Source of the DNA: CBDHHC01 sp965263345
GTDB taxonomy: Bacteria; Pseudomonadota; Alphaproteobacteria; Rhizobiales; CBDHHC01
Assembly: GCA_965263345.1 (NCBI GenBank)
Contig: CBDHHC010000016.1
Location: 186,001 to 250,000 of the forward strand
Direction: 5' to 3'
DNA length: 64,000 bases
Shown: positions 1 through 10,043 of the stretch, piece after piece
How positions within the stretch are numbered: the first letter of the stretch is position 1
Layout: the number at the start of each line of letters is the position of its first letter
Program-made: the position numbers and the translations under genes
Notes under the pieces: model-generated
Databases searched by the model: none
What the model was told of the DNA's origin: nothing
What the model saw: only the letters and a program-made list of their open reading frames with translations

Positions 1-1
1 A

Positions 2-403
2 AAAGAACGTGTATATGCTCAAGCTGTATCCTTCTTCGCAACAAATGATGCAGTTTTAACAGCACTCAAAGCCTCATTTACAGGGTTATTTGGTTTACAT
101 GAATCAACAAAAACACTTGAAGCAATGAAAAAGGGAATTGAAGAAAGTTTAGATACCCTTTCGGAAATGGGAGAAGCAGTTCAACAAGAAGCAATTAAAG
201 CTGGTTACGGTCCCACAATTAAAGCTGAGGCTGTAAAAAAGTTAGTAGATTCAGTTGTTAATTTCCAAATCAGATCTCGTGAAACCATTGAAGAAATGCG
301 AATTCTGGCAACACGGAACTCTGAAGAAATAAGAGAAGCAGTCGAAGATGGAAAAAGAAGATTAGCGCGGCTGACTGCAGAGGGAAATACTTTGATCGAT
401 TAA
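2..403 (+). CDS. TelA-like toxic anion resistance protein, C-terminal part (5' end outside window)
   Basis: The frame is open from the left edge, so only the last 133 residues are present. They are almost entirely helical and charged. The segment around 'LKASFTGLFGLHES' followed by 'EAMKKGIEESL' resembles the C-terminal helix of TelA/KlaA-family proteins, where a phenylalanine-containing stretch precedes an 'A-x-x-M-K-x-T/G-x-x-x-L' helix. TelA proteins are soluble coiled-coil proteins linked to tellurite or other stress resistance; their biochemical role is poorly known. It is followed 59 bp later by a membrane protein and then a coiled-coil protein on the same strand, so it is probably the first visible gene of a three-gene operon. 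The family call rests on the C-terminus only. Confidence 0.55.
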   Translation, partial: KERVYAQAVSFFATNDAVLTALKASFTGLFGLHESTKTLEAMKKGIEESLDTLSEMGEAVQQEAIKAGYGPTIKAEAVKKLVDSVVNFQIRSRETIEEMRILATRNSEEIREAVEDGKRRLARLTAEGNTLID

Positions 404-462
404 TCAGAAATATCTTCGTGTCTCTCATGCCTGATACTTTTAAGAGCAAAGCAAAATAATAT

Positions 463-1410
463 ATGTCAGATAAAAATAACAATGTAGCTGATAAAAAAAA
501 TGCACTTGATGACATAATGATCGCCATGGATGTTGTCGATACATTACGCCATGATAAAAGACTGATAGATCGGGAATTAAACGATGATAAGCGCCGTGAA
601 GACCTCATTAAGAAGCTTCGTGAACTTTATCAAAGCCAAGGCATTGATGTTCCTGATCACGTTTTGGAGGAAGGTGTACAAGCACTTGAAGATGAACGCT
701 TCGTATATCAGCCTCCAAAGGAAAGTTATAAAACCTGGCTAGCAAAACTCTACGTATCACGTGACTCATGGGGGAAAAACCTGAGCATCGGACTCGCAGT
801 AGTACTTGGTGTTTGGTTATTCTGGCATTTTACAGTTGAACGACCAAAAGATTTAAAAACTCAACAAACTGAGCAAGAATTAACAACAAGACTTCCTAAA
901 TCCATACAATCACTAGTTTCAGATATAAAAACTGAAAGCCAGAACCCCTCAATCTCCCTAACGGCACATCAAATTGGAGAGTCAGGTCTAAGAGCAGCAA
1001 AATCTAAAGATTTAAGCGCAACACAAAAAGCTGAACGCGATTTACAAGAAATGCTACAGATACTTCGCCAGGAATATACGATCAAAATAGTCAACAGAAA
1101 AGGTCAAGGCAGCATTCTATCTAGAATTCCTAAAGTAAATAAATCGAAACGGAATTACTATCTCATTGTTGAAGCTGTTGACAAAAAAGGAAATATTGTA
1201 CCAAAAACAATATTAAATGAAGAAACAGGTAAGCGCAAAGAAACAAAATTTTGGGCAATCCGGGTTCCTAAAAAAACATTTGATACTGTCAAAGCTGATA
1301 AAAAAGATGACGGCATCATACAAAACAACAGAGTCGCAATTAAAAAACGAGGATATGTAGCTCCTCAATTACTAATGCAAACTTCTGGTGGCTCAATAAC
1401 AAGTTGGTAA
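463..1410 (+). CDS. Single-pass membrane protein of unknown function in a TelA-linked operon
   Basis: A 315-residue protein with a charged, helical N-terminal cytoplasmic region (about residues 1-105), one hydrophobic segment near residues 106-126 (SIGLAVVLGVWLFWHF) and a C-terminal domain of about 190 residues, probably periplasmic, with beta-rich stretches such as 'RNYYLIVEAVDKKGNIV'. I do not recognise it with certainty; it may belong to the DUF6384 type of protein, which I recall only loosely. The next gene starts within a few bases of its stop, indicating translational coupling. Together the three genes would supply a soluble helical protein, a membrane anchor and a coiled-coil partner. 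No catalytic motif was seen. Confidence 0.55.
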   Translation: MSDKNNNVADKKNALDDIMIAMDVVDTLRHDKRLIDRELNDDKRREDLIKKLRELYQSQGIDVPDHVLEEGVQALEDERFVYQPPKESYKTWLAKLYVSRDSWGKNLSIGLAVVLGVWLFWHFTVERPKDLKTQQTEQELTTRLPKSIQSLVSDIKTESQNPSISLTAHQIGESGLRAAKSKDLSATQKAERDLQEMLQILRQEYTIKIVNRKGQGSILSRIPKVNKSKRNYYLIVEAVDKKGNIVPKTILNEETGKRKETKFWAIRVPKKTFDTVKADKKDDGIIQNNRVAIKKRGYVAPQLLMQTSGGSITSW

Positions 1411-1412
1411 TT

Positions 1413-2828
1413 ATGATTCGCGGACATAACACCTTATCTTCAATTGAAAACGCAATTAAAGAAGTACAGCATTCTATTGAAGACAAACAAAATGAACTAC
1501 AAAAACAAAATAACAAAAAATCAAAACTGCTGGAAAAACGCATCCAACTCTATCATGATTTGGCTGATATACGTGTACAAAGCGCTATAGCAGATGGCGT
1601 GATAAATGAAACTGATAATTTATCCTATCAAGTTCAAGCGCTTTTGTCTGCACGGCAAAAAACCATTTTATTCTTGCAAGAACAACAGCAAGAAAAGCAT
1701 GAGCAACGTGAAACTTTAGTCAAAAAACATGACAAATTATTAAAAGATATCATTGCTCTTGAAGAAAAACTCGATATCTTTGCAGAACAGGCTGAAGAAA
1801 AATTACAACCTGAAAGCAAATATAAAAAAATTAAAACACAACAAAATGAATTAAAAGAAACTCTCAAACGAGCAGAGGACAAAACGCTACAGGCAGAAGA
1901 AAATCGTGAAGAAAAAGGCGCACCTTATCAGGCTGATCCTCTTTTCATGTATCTCTGGAAACGTAAATACGGTACCAAAGACTATGACTCATTCAATATT
2001 ATAGAATGGCTGGATGGCAAAGTCGCAAATCTTATCAACTATCATGATGCAAAAAGAAACTATACCATCTTACTTGAAATTCCAGAACGTTTAAATGATC
2101 ACCTTGATCACCTAAAATCTAATATCGCAGATCAACAAAAACAACTTGATCAATTAAAAGCAGAAAAAATTAAAGAACTTACTGGACAAGATCTCACCAA
2201 AGATCTTGAAAATATCCGTACCAAAGAGAAGGACGAAAACGCCGAACTCGAAAAACTTGGTGCTGAACTCAATGATATCACAGCTCAACTTAATACATTC
2301 TCCGAGGGTCGTGACCATTCTTTAAAAAAAGCTGTTGAACTCTCTGTAGATTTTATCGAACAAGAAGACATGAGCGACCTCTTCTATGAAGCGCGCCAGA
2401 CACATGACCCAGCTGATGACCGTATTCTAAAAAATCTCGAAAACATTGACGATGAACTGGATCATCTCAGTGACAAAATGACAGACAATAGAGAACAGCT
2501 CAATAATCTTTTTAAACGCAAACAAGACCTCTTAAAAATTTCTGCAGACTTTCGCAGGTCCCATTATGATGATCCTGGCTCGGTCTTTACACCCAACAGC
2601 AACATGGAAGTCTTACTCCAAGAACTTCTAAAAGGCGCGATCACAGCTGCAGACTACTGGGCAAGAACCCAAAGAAACCAACGCTGGCGTCGCCGTCCGG
2701 CTGATCCATTTCGCCATTCATCAAACTTACCGCCCTTCGGTGGCGGCTGGGGCGGTAATCGCAGACAAGACCGTTATGAAGATGACAGCTTTGGAGATCA
2801 TGATTTCAAAACTGATGAAATCTTTTAA
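1413..2828 (+). CDS. Long coiled-coil protein with Gly/Arg-rich tail
   Basis: About 471 residues from the ATG. A TTG at 1404 would overlap the previous stop and add three codons; neither start has a strong ribosome site, and I chose the ATG. Residues 1-400 are almost continuous heptad-like helix rich in Glu, Lys, Gln and Leu. A break near residues 170-215 contains 'PYQADPLFMYLWKRKYG', a more globular element. The last 60 residues are Arg/Trp/Gly-rich ('PFGGGWGGNRR') and end in an acidic tail. No nucleotide-binding motif is present. The context with a TelA-like gene suggests a structural partner for the membrane protein before it. Function unknown. Confidence 0.6.
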   Translation: MIRGHNTLSSIENAIKEVQHSIEDKQNELQKQNNKKSKLLEKRIQLYHDLADIRVQSAIADGVINETDNLSYQVQALLSARQKTILFLQEQQQEKHEQRETLVKKHDKLLKDIIALEEKLDIFAEQAEEKLQPESKYKKIKTQQNELKETLKRAEDKTLQAEENREEKGAPYQADPLFMYLWKRKYGTKDYDSFNIIEWLDGKVANLINYHDAKRNYTILLEIPERLNDHLDHLKSNIADQQKQLDQLKAEKIKELTGQDLTKDLENIRTKEKDENAELEKLGAELNDITAQLNTFSEGRDHSLKKAVELSVDFIEQEDMSDLFYEARQTHDPADDRILKNLENIDDELDHLSDKMTDNREQLNNLFKRKQDLLKISADFRRSHYDDPGSVFTPNSNMEVLLQELLKGAITAADYWARTQRNQRWRRRPADPFRHSSNLPPFGGGWGGNRRQDRYEDDSFGDHDFKTDEIF

Positions 2829-2834
2829 AAACAC

Positions 2835-3455
2835 TCAGGCTATATTTTTCAAAGCTTGCTGAATCGGCTTATACGACCGACGATGATGCTCACACACACC
2901 AACTCGTGCAATTCCATCTCTATGGTCTTTCGTACCATAACCTTTATTCGTCTCCCAACCATAGTCAGGATACTCTAACGCTAATGTCTCTAAAATTCTG
3001 TCCCGTGTCACTTTCGCAATAATAGAAGCAGCTGCAATCGAACAGGACTTGCTATCACCTTTCACAATCAACTCACAAGGACAATCAATCTTCGGGGCTT
3101 TATTCCCATCAATCAATAACACGTTCGGAACTTGCGATAAGTCCTTTACCGCTTCTGACATAGCCCACAAACTGGCATGCAGAATATTCATCTCATCAAT
3201 ACGGGCAACATCAGCAATCCCAATTCCAACAATTGCCTTTTCACAAATCTCTTTAAAAAGCAAATCTCGCTTTTGCGCAGAAAGCTTCTTTGAATCATTT
3301 AATCCATCAGGATAATTAGTCTCATCTAAAATAACTGCTGCCGCCACAACCGGCCCAGCCCAAGGACCACGCCCGGCTTCATCAACACCGCCAACAGGGG
3401 CTCCATATTTTTTTATCGCCTGTTTTTCAAAATCAAAACTTGGATATTCTGTCAT
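2835..3455 (-). CDS. rnhB: Ribonuclease HII
   Basis: About 206 residues, the normal size for RNase HII, which cuts the RNA strand of RNA-DNA hybrids and removes single ribonucleotides from DNA. The N-terminal motif 'GVDEAGRGPWAGPVV' carries the first catalytic Asp-Glu pair. 'LLIDGNKAP' supplies another conserved Asp, and 'SIAAASIIAKVTRDR' is the typical family helix. The C-terminus contains 'GYGTKDHRDGI'. A GTG three codons upstream (3464) is an alternative start. It converges with the coiled-coil gene, with only a few bases between the two stops, and points away from the divergent OPT transporter gene. Confidence 0.96.
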   Translation of the reverse strand: MTEYPSFDFEKQAIKKYGAPVGGVDEAGRGPWAGPVVAAAVILDETNYPDGLNDSKKLSAQKRDLLFKEICEKAIVGIGIADVARIDEMNILHASLWAMSEAVKDLSQVPNVLLIDGNKAPKIDCPCELIVKGDSKSCSIAAASIIAKVTRDRILETLALEYPDYGWETNKGYGTKDHRDGIARVGVCEHHRRSYKPIQQALKNIA

Positions 3456-3651
3456 AAGTCTCACATCAAGAAAAAATCGAATCTCTTTAAATCCTATAAT
3501 ACCCTAAGCAAAAAACATGAGCATAACTTTTTTTAAAATAATTTTTATACGCTTCATAATCACACCCAATACGCCAATAATCCTAGTAATCCTTATGATA
3601 AAATGTTACCTTTTTATAATACTTAAAAATATATTATCTCGGGGCTCACTC

Positions 3652-5430
3652 ATGCAAAACCATCATTCTTCTGGTGCACCAGAACTCACCATTCGTGCGA
3701 TCCTGACAGGCATTCTCTTAGGAGCCCTGTTAACCCCTTGCAATGTTTACACTGGCTTAAAAATCGCATGGGGCTTTAATATGTCCGTTGCCGCTGGCCT
3801 CATCGGCTTTGCCTTCTGGTCGACCATGCAACGCTTACAAGGCACAAGCCCCTTAAGCCTTTATGAAAACAACATAAACCAGACCACAACATCCTCGGCC
3901 GCTGCAATCTTGTCGTCCGGCCTTGCTGCACCTATTCCAGCTTTGGCCCTTCTAACAAACCAGACCTTGACCTATCCTATCCTTGTCATCTGGCTTCTTG
4001 TTGTCAGTTTCTTAGGCATTGTCGTTGCAGCAGGTCTTAGAAATCAGATGCTGGTCCGAGAAAACCTGCCCTTCCCAGCCGGGGTTGTAACTGCCGAAAC
4101 CATGCAGGAAATTCACCGTGGAGGCAAAGAAGCAGCAATAAATCTAAAATATTTATTTTCAACAGCAGCCCTCAGTGCGGCCTTTAAAGTTTGCACAATT
4201 ATATTCAACATCAAACCGCTGGCACCACTTGTCAAATTTGATCTCTATATAAAAGACATCGGTAATACAGTCAGTGTCTATGCCAAAAACTTTGGCCTCG
4301 CGCTTGATCCATCTTTCCTCTTATTCGGTTTCGGTGCTATCGTCGGTTTAAGGATAGGTGTATCAATTCTCATTGGCACCATCATAGCCTGGGCCATGTT
4401 AGCCCCAATGATCCTAACTCTCGGTTGGGCCAAACCAGGAGACCTTGATCAAAACATCCTCTGGTACGGCCCACTCGTCGAATGGCTTATCTGGCCTGGC
4501 GCAACACTTATGACAACCGCAGCCTTAACATCCTTCATCATCATTATCGCACGCATCATCATACGCAAAAGGAAACAACAAACATCAGAAGGTGAAACAA
4601 AATCAACGCCATTCCTGTCTAACACAACAATGTTTATCCTCTTTGCGGTCAGCACACTCCTTCTGGTTGTTGCCCAAAATCAAATTTTTAACATCGCACT
4701 TGTTCCAGCACTCATCGCTGTCTTGTTAAGCTATATCTTAGCCATCGTAGCGGCCCGTGTAACAGGTGAAACCTCAATCACACCCATCGGGGCTCTTGGC
4801 AAAATTACTCAGTTCACCTTCGGGGCCATCACCCCTGGGAACATGACAGCCAACCTGATGACCGCCAATGTCACTGGCGGGTCAGCCGGCCAATGCGCAG
4901 ACTTAATGAACGATCTTCGCACCGGACAAATCATCGGCGCCACACCACATTTCCAGGTCATCGCCCAGGTCTTCGGCATTCTCGTAGGCTCGCTTGTTGG
5001 TGCCATTACCTATCTTCTTCTCATTCCAAATCCACAACAACAACTCCTCACTGAGGATTGGCCAGCCCCTGCCGTCGCCACCTGGAAAGCTGTTGCCGAG
5101 GTCCTCAGCAAAGGCTTCGAAGCCCTGCCAGAAGCCGCCATGCCCGCCATCATCATCGCAGGCCTCATCGGCATCCTCATGGCCACCTTAGAAAGCCTGC
5201 TTCCAGAAAAAACAGCGCGCTACATTCCCAGCGCCTCTGCCATCGGCCTCGGCTTCGTCATCCCGGCCTGGAACTCCATCTCGCTCTTCCTGGGCGCAAT
5301 AACAGCCGCGCTCCTCACATACTTTTTCCCAAACTGGTCCAAACGCCGAATAACAATAATAGCCTCCGGCCTCATCGTCGGCGAAAGCCTAACCGGCGTC
5401 ATAACCGCCATGCTGACCATCGTGGGGTAG
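3652..5430 (+). CDS. OPT-family oligopeptide transporter
   Basis: About 592 residues with roughly 14-16 hydrophobic segments. 'LLGALLTPCNVYTGLKIAWGFNMSVA' type sequence at the N-terminus, 'ENLPFPAGVVTAETMQ' and 'GNMTANLMTANVTGG' are hallmarks of bacterial OPT transporters, which import oligopeptides or metal chelates by proton coupling. The open frame extends to 3517, but that upstream stretch reads as low-complexity, AT-rich sequence without a ribosome site. The ATG at 3652, preceded by a GGGG-containing sequence, begins the normal OPT N-terminus. The gene has higher GC and heavier cytosine use at its 3' end than its upstream region. Substrate unknown. Confidence 0.9.
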   Translation: MQNHHSSGAPELTIRAILTGILLGALLTPCNVYTGLKIAWGFNMSVAAGLIGFAFWSTMQRLQGTSPLSLYENNINQTTTSSAAAILSSGLAAPIPALALLTNQTLTYPILVIWLLVVSFLGIVVAAGLRNQMLVRENLPFPAGVVTAETMQEIHRGGKEAAINLKYLFSTAALSAAFKVCTIIFNIKPLAPLVKFDLYIKDIGNTVSVYAKNFGLALDPSFLLFGFGAIVGLRIGVSILIGTIIAWAMLAPMILTLGWAKPGDLDQNILWYGPLVEWLIWPGATLMTTAALTSFIIIIARIIIRKRKQQTSEGETKSTPFLSNTTMFILFAVSTLLLVVAQNQIFNIALVPALIAVLLSYILAIVAARVTGETSITPIGALGKITQFTFGAITPGNMTANLMTANVTGGSAGQCADLMNDLRTGQIIGATPHFQVIAQVFGILVGSLVGAITYLLLIPNPQQQLLTEDWPAPAVATWKAVAEVLSKGFEALPEAAMPAIIIAGLIGILMATLESLLPEKTARYIPSASAIGLGFVIPAWNSISLFLGAITAALLTYFFPNWSKRRITIIASGLIVGESLTGVITAMLTIVG

Positions 5431-5545
5431 AGGTCAATATCAATGCGACACCACAATCATAACCCACCCCCAAAGAGTGAGGATAACTTTTTTAAAAAAT
5501 TTTTCGCTAGAAATTACAATACATTAACAACGTCCAATAAAAACC

Positions 5546-5712
5546 AGCCGCTGTGCTGGGCATGCTGCCCTACCCCAAACAGTCATACAAAAATCTCAGC
5601 TTAACCAAACATTAAAGATAAAACCAAAGCCCCCAAAAACAAGCACAATCCCTTTCTGCCCCCGATTGCAATCGGGGGAAGAAAATCCCCACCCACAAAC
5701 CACAACCTCTAA
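5546..5712. repeat. Tandem repeat unit A with short palindromic core
   Basis: First of two adjacent related units. It begins with 'CCGCTGTGCTGGGCATGCTG', continues through a stretch ending 'ATCTCAGCTTAACCAAA', and ends with 'CACAAACCACAACCT'. Unit B (from 5713) has the same left and right flanks. The core differs: here it is the perfect 20-bp palindrome CCCCCGATTGCAATCGGGGG (about 5657-5676), while unit B carries the much longer C/G-rich hairpin element. Confidence 0.75.
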
Positions 5713-5993
5713 CCGCTGTGATGGGCATGCTGCCCTACCCCAAACGTTCATACAAAAATCTCAGCTTAACCAAAAATAAAAGATAAAATCACCACCCCAA
5801 AAACATGCACAACTTCTTTTCTTCCCCCTTAAGGGGGGAAGTACCCTTGCAAAGCAAGGGGGATGGGGGTGACAAAAACAAAAAACCAATCAAACCCAGC
5901 CGCATCACCCCCACCCGGTGCGTCGCACCGACCTCCCCCCTGAAGGGGGAGGAAAAACATCACACATCCCCATTCACAAACCACAACCTAAAG
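5713..5993. repeat. Tandem repeat unit B with long palindromic core
   Basis: Second copy of the unit that starts at 5546, with the same left part (about 95 bp, few mismatches) and the same right part (CACAAACCACAACCT). The core is the roughly 146-bp hairpin element at 5807-5954. The intergenic stretch 5431-6097 therefore consists mainly of these two units. The open frame across it (5805-6044) codes for low-complexity Pro/Lys/Thr-rich sequence and is not a gene. Confidence 0.75.
5807..5954. repeat. Interspersed multi-hairpin palindromic element, copy 1
   Basis: Composed of nested inverted repeats: CCCCCTTAAGGGGGG, CCCTTGCAAAGCAAGGG, CGGTGCGTCGCACCG and CCCCCCTGAAGGGGGAG, with outer GGGGGTG / CACCCCC arms that can pair. 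A second copy in the same orientation lies at 10044-10184. It resembles REP/BIME-like dispersed elements. The two copies flank the broken Roco gene. Confidence 0.85.
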
Positions 5994-6097
5994 CATAACA
6001 AAGCTTCCACTCCACCCCAATATCGTGTAAAACATATCCCATAATACCAAACACGATATTTTATAAATAACTTAAAAGACATACCGGGCCAGCACAT

Positions 6098-9000
6098 ATG
6101 ACAATCCAACTCCCACGCAACAACGAAGAACGCAACACCATTGTCAACCAGCTTATCACTGAAGCCAAAACCGCCAACGCCACAATTCTGGACCTCGGCG
6201 GTTTAGGCCTCACCGTCATCCCCGAACAAATCAAAGACCTCCCCCAGCTCACCCATCTCTACCTGGGGGCCCATAAAACTGTCAGAGAAAAACCATATTC
6301 TAAGCGTACTGATAATGACAAAAAACTCAGAAACGCGGTACGCGAAGTCTCCGCCCCGCTTCTCAAATCGCTCCCGCACCTAACGCACCTGGACCTTGAA
6401 GGGAATGAGATCGGGTATGACGGGGCCAAAGCCATTGCCAGCCTCACAAACCTCACAAATCTTGATCTGAGATACAACCAGATCGGGTATGACGGGGCCA
6501 AAGCCATTGCCAGCCTCACAAACCTCACAAAGCTTAATCTAAGCAGCAACCAGATCGGAGCTGACGGGGCCAAAGCCATTGCCAACAGCCTCACAAACCT
6601 CACACATCTTGATCTACAGAGCAACCAGATCGGGGATGACGGGCCAAAGCCATTGCCAGCCTCACAAACCTCACAACTCTTCATCTGAGCAGCAACCAGA
6701 TCGGGGATGACGGAGCCAAAGCCATTGCCAACAGCCTCACAAACCTCACAACTCTTAATCTGGGATACAACGAGATCGGGGCTGACGGGGCCAAAGCCAT
6801 TGCCAACAGCCTCACAAACCTCACAACTCTTGATCTGACGAACAACCAGATCGGGGCTGACGGGGCCAAAGCCCTGGCCAGCCTCACAAACCTCACAACT
6901 CTTGATCTGACGAACAACCAGATCGGGGCTGACGGGGCCAAAGCACTGGCCAGCCTCACAAACCTCACAACTCTTGATCTGACGAACAACCAGATCGGGG
7001 CTGACGGGGCCAAAGCCATTGCCAACAGCCTCACAAACCTCACACATCTTGATCTACAGAGCAACCAGATCGGGGATGACGGGGCCAAAGCCATTGCCAA
7101 CAGCCTCACAAACCTCACAACTCTTTATCTACAGAGCAACCAGATCGGGGACGACGGGGCCAAAGCCATTGCCAACAGCCTCACAAACCTCACAACTCTT
7201 GATCTGGGGGGCAACCAGATCGGGGATGACGGGGCCAAAGCCCTGGCCAGCCTCACAAACCTCACAACTCTTGATCTGGGGGGCAACCAGATCGGGGATG
7301 ACGGGGCCAAAGCCCTGGCCAGCCTCACAAACCTCACAACTCTTAATCTGGGGGGCAACCAGATCGGGGCTGACGGGGCCAAAGCTTTGGCCAGCCTCAC
7401 AAACCTCACAAATCTTAATCTGGGGGGCAACCAGATCGGGGATGACGGGGCCAAAGCCCTGGCCAGCCTCACAAACCTCACAACTCTTGATCTGGGGGGC
7501 AACCAGATCGGGGATGACGGGGCCAAAGCCATTGGCAACAGCCTCACAAACCTCACAACTCTTAATCTGGGGGGCAACCAGATCGGGGATGACGGGGCCA
7601 AAGCCTTTGGCAACAGCCTCACAAACCTCACAAATCTTGATCTGAGGAACAACAAGATCGGGGCTGATGGCGCCAAAGCTCTTTATAAGTCACCATTACG
7701 CAAAACCCTTACCGAACTCAACCTTAAAATACAATAACATCGCAGTCCTCACCAAAGAAGCCCTCGACACAACAGATGCCCAGGCCCTGTTTGCCGCCAT
7801 GGAGAGCTATTTTGAGGCGGAAGATGAAGTGACACGCTGGAGCAGTTGAATGAGGCAAAGCTGATTGTTGTTGGTGAGGAAGCGGTTGGGAAAACGTCGC
7901 TAATTCGGTATTTGATGGATGGGGAGGCTTGTCGAAATGAAGAACAAACCGTGGGTATTGAGACGAAAATTTGGCATATCAAAAAAGTTGGCAGAGAAGA
8001 AGAACATCCGTTTAAACATCTGGGACTTTCGGTGGCCAAAAACTCTTTCATGGCACCCACAGCTATTTTATGACAGAGACGAAGTCTTTATCTTCTTAGT
8101 TCTGGATGGTCGATCTTAAAAATAATGAAACCTATTATGATTGGCTGAAAACCATTACGCAACTTTGGAGGGGACTCCCCTGTTTTAATTGTCATCAATA
8201 GAATTGTTGGTGAGCATAACAAACAATGTCTTGAGCTGGATCAGACGAAACCTCAAAAGAGCAATTTCTCGAATATTGTCGGATTTGTTGAAACCTCCTG
8301 TTTGGACACAGATCAGGCAGCAAAAGAGCAGTATCAAAAACCTCCAGACATAAAATAGTTGAAGTAGCTGTATAATACATGATGGACATCTCAATCATAT
8401 TTTTGATGAAGCTCCCTGAAGGCTCATATTAATATTAAAAATGAGATTTCAGAAAGCCGCCCAAACAAATAAAATACTAAGAACGAGAAAACTTCCCAAC
8501 AAATTTGTGAACGCTTTAACATGATGTCACAAATGAGAATACACCCAACGCTATCTTTTGCGACTCCTAAATGACTTGGGGATCATTGTTGCTCATGGCC
8601 TTGATCGCAATGCATCCTCATATTGAAAAAAACATTCAGTTGCTAGACCCAAACTGGCTGGTCGACGCCATTTACACAATCCTCGTTGAAACCCAAAAGA
8701 CACAAATGACAGAAAATGGTGGCGAATTTGAAAGAAGCTTCCCTTCATGACTGGTTGAGACCCAGAGCTATCTATCCAGAAGAAAGCCATGATTATATTT
8801 TAACACTCATGAAGAAACCTGAAATAGGATTGTGTTTTGAACTGCCATCAGGAAACCGATATCTTATCCCGGAAGCTCTCGGACGAACATCCCCAGATTA
8901 TTCCAATTGGAACACCTCCCAGCATTTTATTTATAGATATAAATTTCTGCCCGCGAAATCTCTTGCCACGCTTCATCGTCTTAGCGCAACACCATCACAG

Positions 9001-10035
9001 CCCCGAAGACAAACGTTGGCTCACTGGTGTCGTCCTCAATGTGGCAGACTGTAAGGTCCTGGTCACAGCAAATCTTGAATGAGAGAAAAATCGAACTTAA
9101 AGTTGATAGCAGCAACAACAAACATCGCGGCAGATCAGCCCTTGAAATATTGTGCAGCATCCTTGAAGTTTATTCATACTCTAAATCCCTGAAACGAAAC
9201 CCAAAAAGTTTCATAACCTTACCGGATCTATCCTGGCGTTGAAGTTGACTATGAACGCCTTCTAAAGATTAGAGAAAAAAGTTCGGTCCAGACCGTGATC
9301 TAGAATATATCGAGGAAGTTGATAAAGAATATAAAGTCGGTGAATTGCTGCAAGGCTATGGAATGGAACTGGGGAAGACTGTGCAAAATATACACATACA
9401 TTTATCATATAAATGTACACGAATGGTGCCAACTACAATTGTACAACGATTGGCGGGGAATCCAGAAGATGTTATATATAAACAGCGAAAAAGCAGTAAA
9501 TTCGCGGAATATTCAACAAACAAATTCAAACTGGCAAGGGGACGTTCTATGATATTAGCTCAACTGGTGATAAAGCAAAAAATACGCAGCAGATAAAAAA
9601 TAGTGAACACGCTGAATCAAAATCAAATTTTGGTCCCCTCTCATTCCTCACAGACTGGCAAAAATTTTCACTTGTTGTTGGAACAATCACCGCAGTAAGT
9701 GTTGCAATCTTTATGATACTACCACCAGCATTCAAACCCTATTTCGGCATCCCATTAATCTCCGGCGCTCTTATGAGCATGGTCGTATCAGCATTTCAAC
9801 CCTGAACACATTTCTTACAAACGTTTAATATGGGTAATTGTTGGGGCTTGCACAATCACCTCAATAGCTGGACAAGTGATTAGCAAACCTAATTTACCAG
9901 TATTTCGGCTGGAAGATCAACTTTGATATTCTCACCCTAGACTGGCTTAATTTTACTTCTTTTAGTCGTTTTTACTATCGCAGACTACCTGGGAATTTTT
10001 GCAATGAACCACTACTTCAAGAAAAAGAAAACCTA
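6098..10035 (+). pseudogene. Degraded Roco gene (leucine-rich repeats, Roc GTPase, COR, membrane tail)
   Basis: The start at 6098 encodes a short N-terminal domain and then leucine-rich repeats. One missing G near 6641 (GGGG to GGG) moves the frame. The repeats continue in the new frame to 7737, where an extra A near 7727 shifts it back. Further shifts occur near 7810, 8000, 8030 and 8070. Roc remains include the P-loop 'GEEAVGKTS' (about 7873-7899), 'NIRLNIWDF' (about 8004) and 'VFIFLVLDGRS' (about 8083). COR remains include 'LDPNWLVDAIYTIL' (8643-8684) and, in another frame, 'LLPRFIVLAQHHHSPEDK' (about 8970). A hydrophobic tail lies near 9658-9790. Roco proteins are bacterial relatives of LRRK2. 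With at least six frameshifts plus in-frame stops, this copy cannot make a full product. Exact 3' end uncertain. Confidence 0.88.
6370..7690 (+). repeat. Array of about 18 near-identical 72/75-bp leucine-rich repeats
   Basis: Each unit encodes 24 or 25 residues of the type L-T-N-L-T-x-L-D-L-x-x-N-Q-I-G-x-D-G-A-K-A-L/I-A-(N)-S. The 'AGATCGGGG' core recurs at roughly 6409, 6478, 6550, 6625, 6697, 6772, 6847, 6919, 6991, 7066, 7141, 7216, 7288, 7360, 7432, 7507, 7582 and 7654. Units differ at only a few positions. Because unit length is a multiple of three, several frames on both strands stay open across the array; these are shadows. Confidence 0.93.
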
Positions 10036-10043
10036 ACCCAAAA

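Noticed and set aside
5805..6044. 79-codon plus-strand open frame
   Set aside because: It is translated palindromic repeat sequence.
6259..7676. Long minus-strand and alternative-frame open reading frames with repeated 'APSSPIWLL' or 'CEVCEA' sequences
   Set aside because: They are shadows of the LRR array. Unit length is a multiple of three, so all frames without a stop in one unit stay open across the array.
6370..7690. Possible CRISPR-like or satellite array
   Set aside because: Units are contiguous with no unique spacers and encode leucine-rich repeats, so it is a coding repeat.
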